In this document: positions 1 through 10,308 of the stretch, piece after piece
Numbering within the stretch: the first letter of the stretch is position 1
Layout: each line of letters starts with the position of its first letter
NCBI GenBank assembly: GCA_023614405.1
Contig: CM042691.1
Coordinates: 179,214,927 to 179,278,926 of the forward strand
Direction: 5' to 3'
DNA length: 64,000 bases
Origin: Avena insularis
Taxonomy: Eukaryota > Streptophyta > Magnoliopsida > Poales > Poaceae
Program-made: the position numbers and the translations under genes
Notes under the pieces: generated by a model
Told to the model about the DNA's origin: nothing
Databases searched by the model: none
The model's input: the letters and a program-made list of their open reading frames with translations, nothing else

Positions 1-1
1 C

Positions 2-85
2 TATGAGGAACCAGATCTGTCTGGAGGAGTGGAAGGTGTGGACTATGAGATACGTTATGAAGTGGAGGGAAACGAGTCTGAGTAG
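2..85 (+). pseudogene. 3' end of an unidentified ORF with acidic tail
   Basis: An open frame enters from the left edge and stops at TAG 83-85. The 27 visible residues are rich in Glu, Asp and Gly, with a pattern such as EEPDLSGG near the start. Acidic C-termini like this occur on plant transposase-like proteins, but no diagnostic motif is visible, so the family cannot be named. The AT-rich stretch that follows (86-290) looks non-coding. It could be the end of a transposon gene next to the copia remnant that begins near position 300. Confidence 0.3.
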
Positions 86-299
86 TTGCCTTAGTAATTA
101 GTAAACCAATTGAGTAGAGCAGCATAGACTTTATAAAATAAGTTGTTGAGCTCAATTCTGGTTGTTACTTTGAAACTTAAAACTTCTAATGAAAAATTTG
201 GTTTGTAAGTTTGAATCACCTTAAGTTCTGAATTTATGGTATTGTAATAATAATAAATTGTGTATGTTTGTAATATGGACCCGCAATGTAACCCTCGAC
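86..299. other. AT-rich non-coding spacer
   Basis: No gene-like feature is visible. The motif GACCCGCAATG occurs twice close together, at about 278-288 and 298-308, and may mark an old insertion boundary. Probable decayed transposon sequence. Confidence 0.3.
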
Positions 300-412
300 C
301 CGCAATGAAGAGAAACATACCCTATGGCCGACAAAGCCAAGATTGGAGGTGTGACTCTGACTCAGGTACACTTGTTTGCAATGTTATAAAAATTTATCTT
401 GATGATGCACCT
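300..412 (+). pseudogene. Ty1/copia gag-pol fragment, 5' piece
   Basis: Reading from about 363 in frame, the translation continues, after removing the LTR element 413-18126 and one CACCT copy, directly into the frame starting near 18132. The join gives an SSWVYDT-type segment that resembles the protease region of Ty1/copia polyproteins. Upstream, a GHWKRN-like zinc-knuckle remnant may lie near 305-330 but is degraded. Seen directly: the frame stays open across the two halves. Family assignment is from general knowledge of copia polyproteins. The fragment is far too short and broken to function. Confidence 0.5.
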
Positions 413-640
413 TGACATGGGTATGCCTTACGGGTGCTTGATGTTAGCCTATCTACTCTAGCCTGGCGGAAGCTCATGTAATTATCCGCTCTGGATGGTG
501 AAACCCGGATAGGATTCGGGTGACCCATGTCCATGAAGGATGCGGCTACTTGTAGAACACGGACAAATTTAGATAGAAAGTTCAAAGGGCAAAACCCTAA
601 TTTGTAACCGACTCAATCTACCTCGAGACCTGGCTTTCCC

Positions 641-647
641 ATATAAA
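641..647 (+). promoter_or_regulatory. TATA-like box in the 5' LTR
   Basis: ATATAAA followed by a GC-richer leader. It is conserved in the sister LTR at 17851-17857 and in inverse orientation at 19006-19012 in the third copy of the family, which supports a real LTR promoter element. Activity is not shown. Confidence 0.5.
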
Positions 648-831
648 GGCCAGGAGGGCATAGCGAGAAGGATCTCACCTCATACTCTAGCATACAATCA
701 GACAGATCTCATCTGCGCACCCATGTAACCCTTGACATCGCCATCAATCAAGAGCAGACAAGCAGGAGTAGGGTTTTCCCTCCAGTGGCCTAAACCTGGG
801 TAAACCTCGTGTCCTCACATTGTGAATCTGT

Positions 832-1729
832 GAGGAAATAGCACATCACACCACATGTTGGTTACTTTGTTGCACAAAACCACAGGTTACACTTTCTTTT
901 GCATAAAACACCACATTTTCATGTAATCTTTGCACAAAACACACAAACCCTTATTAGCCTCCTTAATAGCCAATTAAATAAGAGGGCCCACGGCAAGAAT
1001 CTGTAATTTTGCAAGGCTACACATATCCCGTCAATGGTTATTATGTACAATTCAAGTACGTATAGTTTACAAAAAATTCAACTGAAATTGTATCAGCCTA
1101 GAACCAAAATAAACTGACTCCAACTCACACTTCGTTTCACCCCCAATTTTAGACATCAGATTTTAGAAAGGAAATACATTTCTACGTCGAACAGAGTCAA
1201 AATTTTCCGCCGCCAATTTACGAATTTTTCTCTTGGTAAAACCCTCACCAAAAGGATAAAAAACGATAAGTAGGGCATTGTTGACGGAGCTTACCCAGTG
1301 AATTTTTCGAGACCGTCGGAATCCATGGTCGGCGTCTTCTGGGCAGGCACGTCGCCGTTGCCGGCACTGGGTCGCGTGGAGGCCGCCAATGCTACAGCCA
1401 GGTCACCGGGTCCTTAGACTTGAACTCTTCCGTCTCTCCTATCCATGCCGCCGGTCTCCAGGTCACCGTCTCTGACAGTTTGGCCTCCTCGCTCTGAGGA
1501 CAGGTTCGAACCGACCAATTTAAGTTCGGTCGAGGATGGGAAGGAGCGTATCAAGCTGGGCTTGACCGCGGTGGACATGCTCTCTGATCTACTATCAATT
1601 AGTCTAATCACTTGTTGTGTGTTCTACGCAAAGATTACAGGAAAACATGGTGTTTTGTGCAAAAAAAAGTATAACATGTGGTTTTGTGCAACGAAGTCAC
1701 CAACATCTGGTGTTACCTGCTATTTCCTC
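832..1729. mobile_element. Non-autonomous Mutator-like element, possible Pack-MULE
   Basis: An 898-bp insertion with terminal inverted repeats of roughly 80 bp (start GAGGAAATAGCACATC, end the complement of GAGGAAATAGCAGGTA). It is flanked by the 9-bp direct repeat TGAATCTGT at 823-831 and 1730-1738. The sister LTR has the uninterrupted site near 18035-18050. Long inverted repeats and a 9-bp duplication are the hallmark of the Mutator superfamily. The middle (about 1280-1600) is clearly GC-richer than the ends and contains short open frames on both strands, as expected if a host gene piece was captured, but no recognisable protein was found. It encodes no transposase. Confidence 0.85.
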
Positions 1730-1825
1730 TGAATCTGTTAGTCGTTTCGCGATCTCCAGCGTCCTCTCCTTCTCTAAAATCTAAGTCCATAACAATGGGC
1801 ATTGATGAGTCAAATCCTCGTCAAT

Positions 1826-1843
1826 AGGCGCCGACCATGGGGA
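1826..1843 (+). other. Primer-binding-like site
   Basis: Two bases after the end of the 5' LTR lies AGGCGCCGACCATGGGG. It resembles the GGCGCC-containing tRNA primer sites common in grass gypsy-type elements with similar ends. Its position fixes the element as plus-oriented. The tRNA species is not certain. Confidence 0.55.
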
Positions 1844-2906
1844 CTCGGGATGCTGATGTTGCGATGTCGACAAGTCCATCATCAGCAATCTAAGATTTGA
1901 TTACCTTTGGAGATCAGATCCAATTTAGCTGCTTTGCCATCAACAGCCGACCAGGTCGCATCTGGATAGTTTAGCAGCTTCGGCACATTTCTACTTCATC
2001 AACAACGACGCAATTTTTCCACCGCTAAAATAAAAGGATCGCAACTCAGCGTAATCAAGGGAGATAGCGGTAGCACTATCCTCCATCAGTTTGTGGGCCA
2101 AGTCGGTGAAATTTCCATCAACAGCAGCATGAAGACTCGCCGGACGATGTGAAGAAAAGGAAAAATACAATCGTGGAGATGGTTGACTCAAAACTCAAGG
2201 AGAAGCACGTCATAACAAGCATGCTTTGGACAAAATCCAATCATACTTGTCTATGTGTCCTTGCTTTGGACAAGACAAAAGAACCGATGATATGCATACT
2301 TTGGATTAGTATAAAGTTTTCATGTCGTACTTGCTTCCACAGTTCCTGCTCTACTAGTATCATAATGGGACACGGCGGTACAATCCAAAGGCCTCGTGAC
2401 CTAGAAGCTCTCTGCTCAGGGAACAACAATGCAGTAACAAATCGCTAGCTACTCGGGCATACTGGTGTGGGTCCTAGTAGCAGAATCAAGTCAACCAAAA
2501 AGCTCTATTATTTTTGGACAAGAGGCATACAACGAAGGATCGGTTAATTAACCAAATTATAATAAGCAATTGGCGGAACAAAAAGCTTCGACATATGGGC
2601 GCGCGCTCAACTCGCCATTTCAGTTGCACTACGTCGACTTTGGATGACAGGGATCTGAAGATTCACAACCATGTCGACTCCGTCCATCACATCAACCGCA
2701 CGTCCGTTGTGCAGGCTCTATGTCCGGGGGCTGTGCTGACCAGGTACCGCGCCGACTCCATATGTCGCACGACCTACCACGGTCTTCGGTTGTGGAAAAC
2801 TGCTCCCACCATCGGCTTCGGTGACCCGCTGCTGCGTCGACTCGGCCCGCCGCATCGGCTCTCGAACGCTGCCTCGATCATATCAACTCCATGATCGGGG
2901 GTTGCG
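1844..2906. other. Internal region of the non-coding LTR element, left part
   Basis: No gag-like or pol-like frame is visible. The last 220 bases (about 2690-2906) are GC-rich with repeated ACCCGCTGC / GACTC / TCGGCT motifs that resume after the CACTA insertion at 15266. An ORF spanning 2514-2894 runs through this repeat and is not credible as a gene. Confidence 0.55.
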
Positions 2907-2924
2907 CCCACTGGTGGAAAAAGG

Positions 2925-3115
2925 GCCTCCAGTCCCGGGCCGCAACGGGCTCTAGTCCCGGTTTTAGGCCCGGGACTGCGAAAATGGGACTAGAGACCCT
3001 CTAGTCGGCTATAACGACCCATGACTGATAACAGCCACGTGGCTGTTTCAGCGTCATGGGGCAAAACCCTCTAGTCCCGGGCTGTAACACCACCGGGACT
3101 AAAATTTCCTGCCGT
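2925..3115. repeat. Left subterminal repeat zone of the CACTA element
   Basis: Contains at least six copies, in both orientations, of CTAGTCCCGG / CCGGGACTA-type motifs. In characterised En/Spm elements such subterminal repeats bind the TNPA protein. Binding here is inferred from position and motif density only. Confidence 0.7.
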
Positions 3116-3383
3116 GCAGAAAACACCATATTTCTCCGCATGGCAGATTGTATTTCCTTTTTTTTGCCATTTTGTTCCTTTTTCGTTTTGTGTTTCACTA
3201 TAACAAACATATATTTCAGTAGACATATTATACGTTACTACATAAACACTACACGTCGATGCATTTATATAAGATCGATCCCTTGCAAGCATATATATAA
3301 TAAATCATATCAAAAGGAAGAAATGTTTTGAAATTACATGGTAATTGATGAATATATATATCATATGAGCTACATGGAGATGA

Positions 3384-4178
3384 CTAAGGCAAATCGAGTT
3401 CCACGTCATCCGCATAATGCTCTCCATGTACATCAAGGACTTCCTTCATCATAAATCCCGCCAACTCCTCTTGAATTGCTCTTATGCGCTGGTCTGGCTC
3501 TAGTTTCTCCCGCAAATCATAAATATAATGTGAGTCAACTTTCCGCTCACTGGTCAACTCTCGGATGTACTCGCAGATGTAGTATCCGCATAAATGAGTT
3601 CTCGGTGGCTGCTGTAAACTCTTCGCCATTTTATAAGTTAGCTCCTCTTTGAATGGACCTGGTATTTTCTGTCTGAACCGTGTCCAACACCTTATCGGCA
3701 AAGAAAATGAACAAAGGAGTTATTAGTTACTTGATATCAGGAAATGAATGAAAGAGGACGATATAATGCGATAATGATTGAAATTACTTATGGAGCATTG
3801 CTTTCATGTCGCTCCACTTCTCTTGGTCCCAACTTAATGAGTCATGGACTTCAACTAGCGAGTTGTCAACTTGAATGTTTAGCAAGATCCAGTGGAATCT
3901 GCGGACATTTACATAAGCATACATGCATAGCTCATCCAGTAAGCAAAAATAAAATGTGTACAAGATATAAACACTCACTTGAAGTTGTAAGGAAATAGTA
4001 TTTTCTTAACAAAATTATGCTCGGTTAAGAACCTGGACAGGTCTTCCTCCACGTCTTTGGGGTGATTCTTTAACGTATATTCATTAATGATATATGGGTC
4101 AATGAACCCAACGTCGTATCTTCTAGCTCTTTTGCATTCAACCATCTTCATTCTGCGGAATATAATATCATCATACAA
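3384..4178 (-). pseudogene. Ulp1-like (C48) cysteine protease domain, 3' part of the second CACTA gene
   Basis: Three pieces on the minus strand (4178-3975, 3978-3784, 3701-3384) read as the end of a Ulp1/SUMO-protease-like domain. A His is in FHWILLNI, an Asp in the VHDSLSWD segment, and the Cys in THLCGYYICEYI, preceded by the usual Gln-Pro-Pro. All members of the expected His-Asp-Gln-Cys catalytic set are therefore visible. The breaks between pieces could be introns or frame changes. C48 domains are known passengers of grass CACTA and Mutator-like elements; here the domain sits at the C-terminus of the element's second gene. Whether it once removed SUMO from proteins is not shown by the sequence. 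Confidence 0.75.
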
Positions 4179-4387
4179 AAGGATATATAGTTAGGATAAT
4201 ATATTAAATGCAATGAACGAGCTAAAGCTACAAACTTAATTATAGAAATAAATAACTTACGCATGTGAGCAACCAATAATAGATTTGTCGAGGGCGCGCT
4301 GGTTGTATAACTAAACAGTTCGGTCATTTGAACCTGTACGAGTATGGTTTGAAGTGATGCTCCTTTCTAACGCCCCGAAACCAATCT
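4179..4387 (-). other. Short gap between gene segments in the CACTA element
   Basis: AT-rich at 4180-4265, then a GC-richer stretch that may be a further exon or frame-shifted coding remnant linking the Pro-rich and Ulp1 parts. No domain could be assigned. Confidence 0.35.
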
Positions 4388-5716
4388 TTATGATGCTTTT
4401 TTTGCTTGCGACATGTACCATTCATGCAGATTTCGATATGTGTGGATAGACGCGAGCTCCTCATTACTGACTAGAGGCTGCCCTTGGACATACTGCCGTA
4501 CTATCTGACCCACTGGCGTATCTTCATAGCCTAAATATTGACCAAGAGACATATTTGCTTCGTTAGCAAGTGCTTTGGCCTCCGATATAGTGATTCCCAT
4601 AAGTGCAGCATTATTACGGGCTCTAGGGTCCATTATTTGCATGTCCATATCCATTTCAGCTCTAAAGGCCTTGTCGAGGTCTGAAATGACTTTGAGCGGG
4701 GCGACCGATTGATTCTTCTGTGCTCCAAGCTGGGCAACTTGCTTCCCGCTTTTTGCACTTGTGATTTTTTTCTTCTGTGCTTGCTTAATAATCTCCCGGT
4801 CATAGTCTAATTCCAGATTCATCGATATCTGGGATGGTTGCTCAAGAAAGGACTTAGCCCACTTTTTTGTTTTTTCCTTATATACCGGCTTTGGCTCAGG
4901 CTTTTTGGGTGCAAAATGCGCCTTAACTTGGGCAGCCACATCAGCGTTAGTTTCCTCGTCGGTCTTGTCATAAGGTCTCTTTGGAAGAGCCGGCAGGATA
5001 TCGACTATCTTCGGCGTTTGACCTTTCTTCGATGTGGGGCGCGGGGGACCGTCGAACTTCCGTTTCTTCGACGAGGTAGTAGTATTGCACGGAGGCGGAG
5101 GCGGAGATCGAGTTGATGTACTCCTACTGCGGCGATCGTCAGCGGGGCGGGGTGGACTTGGAGGTTGGCGATAATCGGGTTGGGGTGGACTTGGAGGTTG
5201 GCGATAATCGGGTTGGGGTGGACTTGGAGGTTGACGATATTCGATGCGGGGTGGATTTGGATTCCTTGGAGTCGGTGGCCTTGGCGTCGAGCCTGGAAAC
5301 TTGATGTACTTCTTATTCCATAAAATGATGTTGCGATTGACATCTCCTAGTTTCATAAGGCCTTCAGGCGTAGCGATTTCAATCTCTAGGTCCGAAAAAT
5401 CCTCCACTATGTCATCCACCATGACACGAGCATAGCCTGGTGGAATCGGAAGTGAATGGTGGAGTGCTCCAGGTAGACAAGGTAAAGCAGTGCCGATCGC
5501 CACCTTGAAGGACATTGGCTGATGTAGCTCACATTGTGCCATCTCTCTGACATCATCCACGGGGTAGTGAGGAGCTGGTGCATCATCCAACAATGCTTGA
5601 TCATCAGCACGGACCTCCGTGGAAGCCATGCTGCTTCTCCATTGGCTAAGATCCAATGCAGGATCATCAGACCGCGGGTGAGTTGACGACGGCGGCCTTT
5701 GGCTAATTTCATGCAT
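4388..5716 (-). pseudogene. Proline-rich and charged middle region of the second CACTA gene
   Basis: A 442-codon open frame, the longest in the window. The N-terminal third is ordinary globular-looking sequence. Next comes a Pro-rich stretch with three near-identical 10-residue units of the PPSPPQPDYRQ type (5153-5245), then a Ser/Arg-rich and Lys-rich segment, and a C-terminal part with charged helices (QVKAHFAPKKPEPK; VGQIVRQYVQGQPLVS). This matches the linker seen between the Transposase_24-like and Ulp1-like parts of plant En/Spm second genes. No enzymatic motif of its own. It abuts the Transposase_24 segment upstream, and the start methionine at 5716 is probably internal to a longer spliced gene. 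Confidence 0.65.
5153..5245 (-). repeat. Three 30-bp coding repeats (Pro-rich)
   Basis: GGTTGGCGATAATCGGGT-type units repeat at a 30-bp spacing and encode PPSPPQPDYRQ-like decapeptides on the minus strand. The multiple of three keeps the frame, so this is in-frame expansion. Confidence 0.85.
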
Positions 5717-5860
5717 GAGGTTCTTCAGATCAGCTAGGTCCTGCTCTACCCTGGAGATCCGGTCTGCCTCCCGGTCCTTCTTTCTCTGACGGCTTCTGTA
5801 ACTGGCATCGTATAGAGGAAACCCTTTCTTCCACGAGACACCAGCGCCTTTGCCTCGTGT

Positions 5861-6358
5861 TCATCCTCCCTTTTCAGGATTCCCTAGGGCGCGTGTCAGC
5901 TCGTCGTTCTCTCTCTCGGGACGGAACAATCCCAATTGAGCATCGTTCATTGCTTGAATAAGGTCTTGGGAGGGTTTTAGAATTTTATCATGAAATAATG
6001 TCTTCCCTATTTCTGGGTCCAAGGATCGCCCGTGCCCGTACCACCAGTGCTTTGACCTCTCGGGCCATCCATCTGTACCAGGAGTGACGCCTCTAGCCCT
6101 CATATCCTTCTCCATAGTTTCCCACTTAGGGATGGCACTCTTGTAGCCACCTGTCCCCATTTTATGATGGTATTTCTTGTTGGCAGCATTTAACGTTCTT
6201 TTGCCGATTTTGCCTTTTGCTTTATCAGATTGCTTGTACTGCATAAAATAGGGCCACCGTTTTCTCTCAACTTCTCGTTTACTCCTTTTAAGCACGGAGT
6301 TTTCTTTTCGCGACATATTTCGCGATAAATTTTCTTGTGGTTCGTGCAGCTCAGCCAT
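5861..6358 (-). pseudogene. Transposase_24 (Ptta/En/Spm) domain segment of the second CACTA gene
   Basis: A 165-codon frame containing GGYKSAIPKWETMEK, then GVTPGTDGWPERSKHWWYG and a charged C-terminal helix. This order (Gly-Gly-Tyr block, Trp-Pro-x-Arg-x-x-x-Trp-Trp block) is characteristic of the plant Ptta/En/Spm Transposase_24 family, usually regarded as the TNPA-like partner of the TNP2 transposase. Lys/Arg-rich sequence near its N-terminus (KRSKREVERKRW) may be DNA-binding or a nuclear signal. It lies directly upstream of the Pro-rich segment and downstream of 6364-6711. The boundary at 6358/6364 is a frame change or short intron. Confidence 0.78.
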
Positions 6359-6363
6359 CTTGC

Positions 6364-7065
6364 TTAGTGCCCACTCCTTGACTTTTGCTCTATTTTCAAG
6401 CCCACCCTTGGGGTAATACCATCTACCTCAAATTCCTCATACTCTGGAGGTAGTATGAAATGCGCTATGAGCTTCTGCCAAAGGTCATCTTTGGCATCAT
6501 CGGTGACATAGCTGTTGGATTCTTCACCGGGTTTCTTTGACTTATTCCATTCTTGGATGGTGATCGGCAGGTTGTCCCTAACAAGCACCCCGCATTGATT
6601 TATAAACATCCTCCGGTGCTTCTCTGGTGAAATCGGTTCACCATCATCATCTATTTCTTCGATGGTGAACCTCTGATTACCATCCAACTTTTTGTTCGGC
6701 CCTCGTTTCATTTGAGCTATCGATTGCTTCGATCCGGTGGGCTAAAAGAAGAAGGGAGAGTGATTAATATATATCTAGATCAGTTAATGAATAGAGGTAA
6801 CACGAGACTTTATATATATATATATATGTACCTCGCCGGATCCTGTCGAGGGGCCATCATTATTGTTGTTATTTGTTTGCCCTTCGTCCATCTGGTCTTC
6901 CCCTTGGTTTTCCTCTAGTCCATCACCAGATGGATTCAGATATGAGGATATCTCTTCCTCGAGCAAAATATCTTCGGCGCCGGTAGTAATAAGAGGAATT
7001 TCACCTCTTATCATGCCCTGAAGAAAACCTTCACCGATGCGACCAGGATCTTCGGATGGATCCAT
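6364..7065 (-). pseudogene. N-terminal exons of the second CACTA gene
   Basis: Two frames: 7065-6784 starts MDPSEDPG and is acidic, with Gln/Asn-rich end GQTNNNNNDGPSTGSG; 6711-6364 contains ESNSYVTDDAKDDLW and LIAHFILPPEYEEF. The latter resembles the region preceding the Transposase_24 block in plant En/Spm proteins. The interval 6712-6783 has a plausible intron, with a TATATATA tract. The methionine at 7065 is the likely start because the sequence above it turns AT-rich and repetitive. A TATA box was not identified with confidence. Confidence 0.6.
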
Positions 7066-7099
7066 GACTTAATTATCTATAACAAAAAGAGAGTTAAAC

Positions 7100-7950
7100 A
7101 GGTTAGAAAAAACAATAATCCTAATAACTAAAACAATATAATCCTAATTATAATAATCCTAATATTATTTGTGCTAAAACAATAATCATAATAACTAAAA
7201 CAAAAAAATAACCCTAATCCTAATCCTAATTCTAATCTTAATAAAAAAACAAAAAAAATCACTAAAACAATAATACTAATTGTGGTAAAACAATATAATC
7301 ATAGCTAATAACTAAAACAAAAAAATAACCCTAGCTAATTATAATTAAAACAATAATTAAAAAAAATAACCCTAGCTAATTATAATTAAAACAATAATTA
7401 AAAAAATAACCCTAGCTAATTATAATTAAAATAACCCTAGCTAACAATATAATCCTAATCCTAGCTAATTATAATTAAAACAATAATTAAAAAATAACCC
7501 TAGCTAATTATAATTAAAATAACCCTAGCTAACAATATAATCCTAATCCTAGCTAATTATAATTAAAACAATAATTAAAAAATAACCCTAGCTAATTATA
7601 ATTAAAACAATAACCCTAGCTAATTATAATTAAAACAATAATTAAAAAAATAACCCTAGCTAACAATATAATCCTAATCCTAGCTAATTATAATTAAAAC
7701 AATAATTAAAAAAATAACCCTAGCTAATTATAATTAAAATAACCCTAGCTAACAATATAATCCTAATCCTAGCTAATTATAATTAAAACAATAATTAAAA
7801 AATAACCCTAGCTAATTATAATTAAAACAATAATTAAAAATAACCCTAGCTAATTATAATTAAAACAATAATTAAAAAATAACCCTAGCTAACAATATAA
7901 TCCTAATTCTAGCTAATTGTAATTAAAACAATAATTAAAAAAATAATATA
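7100..7950. repeat. AT-rich minisatellite with AACCCTAGCTAATTATAATT units
   Basis: More than ten irregular copies of a unit built from AATAACCCTAGC, TAATTATAATT, AAAACAATAATT and TAACAATATAATCCTA. Units are about 35-75 bp, and higher-order units of about 110-130 bp recur. The CCCTA core is telomere-like but the unit is not a telomere repeat. It sits upstream (in gene sense) of the second CACTA gene. Confidence 0.9.
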
Positions 7951-8385
7951 AAACAGATTTGTATTTAAAAAATACAAAGAGAAAAGGAAAAACAGAAAAA
8001 GAATTTTTTTTGGAAAAAAACAGTTGTCTGACCCCAACCAGGCCGACCCATCTCTCCCTCTCTCTCCTACCAGCATTAACACGGCCGGTCCTTCCCTAGA
8101 TCCTCTGGTGACGCGCCCATCCCTCGCCCGCTCGCTCGCCGTTCTTCCCGTCCTTGGCGACGCCTCGCCGCTCCCTCTCTCTCGTTCATTCCCTAATTGT
8201 CGCAGAGGCGCTCGTTGCTATGAGCGGCGCGACGACATCGAGATGGCGCCACGCCCCGAGAACCATCTCACTGCGAATGGCGACGACGGAGCGGCTGGCG
8301 TGATGGCGTGAATCGGACAACACCTCCCTTGTCTTCGTCTGTGCTTTGTCGTCGATGAGAAATGCGAAGTGTTGGGTCATTGGCG
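7951..8385. other. GC-rich block between repeat arrays
   Basis: From about 8020 the composition changes abruptly to CT-rich then GC-rich, with ACCCCAACCAGGCC and CTCGCCGCTCCCTCTCTC. Short open frames occur on both strands but none resembles a known protein. It could be a captured host leader sequence or a promoter region for the minus-strand gene. Confidence 0.4.
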
Positions 8386-8585
8386 CGAATATAAAGGGAG
8401 ACCTTTAGTCTGGCTAAGCCACCGCCATGACTAAAGGGTCTTTAGTCATGGTGGCTTAACTCATGACTAAAGACCCCCCTTTAGTCGCGGGCTAAGCCAC
8501 GGCCCGTGACTAAAGGGTTTTTTCGGCCGCTTCATTTTCGCGCGCGCACTCACCCTTTAGTCCAGAGTCCAGCCACGACCCGCGA
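8386..8585. repeat. CTTTAGTC / GACTAAAG foldback cluster
   Basis: Several copies of GACTAAAGG and CCTTTAGTC flank GGCTAAGCCAC-type spacers and can pair with each other, for example the copies near 8405, 8430, 8460 and 8480. They are related to the CACTA subterminal motifs. Confidence 0.65.
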
Positions 8586-8604
8586 CTATTTGTTTTTTTT
8601 TAGT

Positions 8605-9420
8605 TTTCTTTTTTAATTCAAAACTAATATAAAAACTTTGAAAAATCATATCTTTTATTGTAATAATCCAAATAAAACAAATAATATGTCCATTATTATC
8701 AGAAAAATATAAAGAATTTTAATATAATATCCATTTATCTGTTTGCATCATTTATAAATTATTTCATTTGTAAATTTTCTTTTTTATTTCAAAACTAATA
8801 TAAAAACTTTGAAAAATCATATCTTTTATTGTAATAATCCAAATAAAACAAATAATATGTCTATTATTATCAAAAAATATAAAGAATTTTAATATAATAT
8901 CCATTTATCTGTTTGCATCATTTATAAATTATTTCATTTGTAAATTTTTTTTAATTCAAATCAAATATAAAAACTTTGGAAAATCATACCTTTTATTGTA
9001 ATAATCCAAATAACACAAATAATATGTCTATTATTATCAGAAAAATATAATGAATCTTAATATAATATCCATTTATCTATTTGCATCATTTATAAATTAT
9101 TTCATTTGTAAATTTTCTTTTTTAATTCAAAACTAATATAAAAACTTTGAAAAATCATATCTTTTATTGTAATAATCCAAATAAAACAAATAATATGTCT
9201 ATTATTATCAGAAAAATATAAAGAATTTTAATATAATATCCATTTATCTGTTTGCATCATTTATAAATTATTTCATTTGTAAATTTTCTTTTTTTTAATT
9301 CAAATCAAATATAAAAACTTTGGAAAATCATATCTTTTATTGTAATAATCCAAATAACACAAATAATATGTCTATTATTATCAGAAAAATATAATGAATC
9401 TTAATATGATATCCATTTAG
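8605..9420. repeat. AT-rich tandem repeat, unit about 173 bp, nearly five copies
   Basis: The landmark CAAAACTAATATAAAAAC or CAAATCAAATATAAAAAC recurs at about 8620, 8796, 8955, 9126 and 9301, followed each time by ATCATATCTTTTATTGTAAT and CCATTTATCTGTTTGCATC. Two sub-variants (AAACTAAT and AAATCAAAT) alternate in the later copies. Confidence 0.9.
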
Positions 9421-9600
9421 TCTCGGATGTAGTCACAAACCGGGACTAAAGATATTTTCCGCCATTTCCCACCTCTTCCCACCAAGTTTTCGCGCCCTTT
9501 CCTTTCTACGAGAGCTTTTAGTCCCGGATGTAGTCACTAACCGGGACTAAAGATATTTCCCGCCATTTCCCAAAGCTTCACGCCAAGTTTTCCCGCCCTT
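9412..9600. repeat. Two TTTAGTCCCGG hairpin units
   Basis: TAGTCTCGGATGTAGTCACA plus AACCGGGACTAAAG (9418-9449), and a second near-copy at 9518-9553, can each fold into a stem of about 13 bp. Both are followed by GATATTT(T/C)CCGCCATTTCCCA, showing a roughly 100-bp duplicated unit. Confidence 0.7.
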
Positions 9601-9627
9601 TCCCTCTATATTTAGGGCGATCGTGCC

Positions 9628-10308
9628 ATGGCTATCCACACATCCACACCTTCCTCTCTTAGAACAATGGACAACGCCTACTGGGCCATTCTGACCCTCG
9701 AGGAGACCGAGGAGCTGTGCGCCTCCAACTACCCTTGTCCGCCGGGCTACCGGCCGCCAGCCGGCTGGATGCTAAGCGCTGGAGGGGTTTCTGTCCCTCC
9801 TGTCCCTCAAGGTTCTGCACGCCAGGCGGTCATCACAAACCACTTCTACCACGAGCTCACGCCGGAGCAGCGGATGGATCCCCAGTGGGATCCCGACAAC
9901 TACGACACCTAGAATGCCTTCTTCGCTATTAGGCGTGAAAGGGAGCTCGCCAGGTACGAGGGTGATGGCCCGCCACCGGTGAACCACAACGAAGCCAGCC
10001 GTCGTCTGTGGTGGGCGAACCGTACTATCATCGGAGTGATGCGCTACATCGCCGGGGGAGACCATCCTCGCCTACGGTGCCCACGAGTCCACCCGCCACA
10101 GGCCCCACACCGTCCCGGCGGTAGCGGCATCGTCTTCCAGGAGACCCCTCTCCCGCCCGATGTGAATCCGAGGCTAGAATGGCCCCTAGTATATGCCATG
10201 GATGGGTTGAGGATCCCCGGAGTGGCAGGTGACGATGACGATGATGATGACGATGACGATGAAGACCCTGAAGCTGCGTACTATAGGACTAGGCATGATT
10301 ATGACTAA
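9628..10308 (+). pseudogene. Unidentified plus-strand ORF inside the CACTA element, one internal stop
   Basis: Starts MAIHTSTP, runs to TAG at 9910-9912, then stays open in the same frame to 10308 (226 sense codons in total). It contains LEETEELCASNYPCPPGYRPP, a SRRLWWANRTIIGVMRYIAGG segment, and ends in an Asp run coded by GATGAC repeats (10230-10263) followed by a short charged tail. GC-rich and gene-like, on the opposite strand to both transposase genes, and bracketed by AGTCCCGG hairpins. I do not recognise the family. Similar hypothetical ORFs riding in CACTA elements are a reasonable guess. The internal stop could be a recent mutation since the rest of the frame is intact. Confidence 0.6.

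Larger units (their letters stand above)
413..1823 (+). repeat. 5' LTR of the non-coding retrotransposon, interrupted
   Basis: Matches the 3' LTR at 17623-18126 throughout, apart from the 898-bp insertion at 832-1729 and its 9-bp target duplication. It starts TGACATGG and ends CCTCGTCA. A TATA-like box lies at 641-647 in both LTR contexts (the sister box is at 17851-17857). Confidence 0.88.

Noticed and set aside
2514..2894. 126-codon plus-strand frame
   Set aside because: Runs through degenerate repeats of the non-coding LTR element; no motif and is cut by the CACTA insertion.
7100..7950. Telomere-like AACCCTA words
   Set aside because: The unit is a longer AT-rich minisatellite; perfect CCCTAAA runs are absent.
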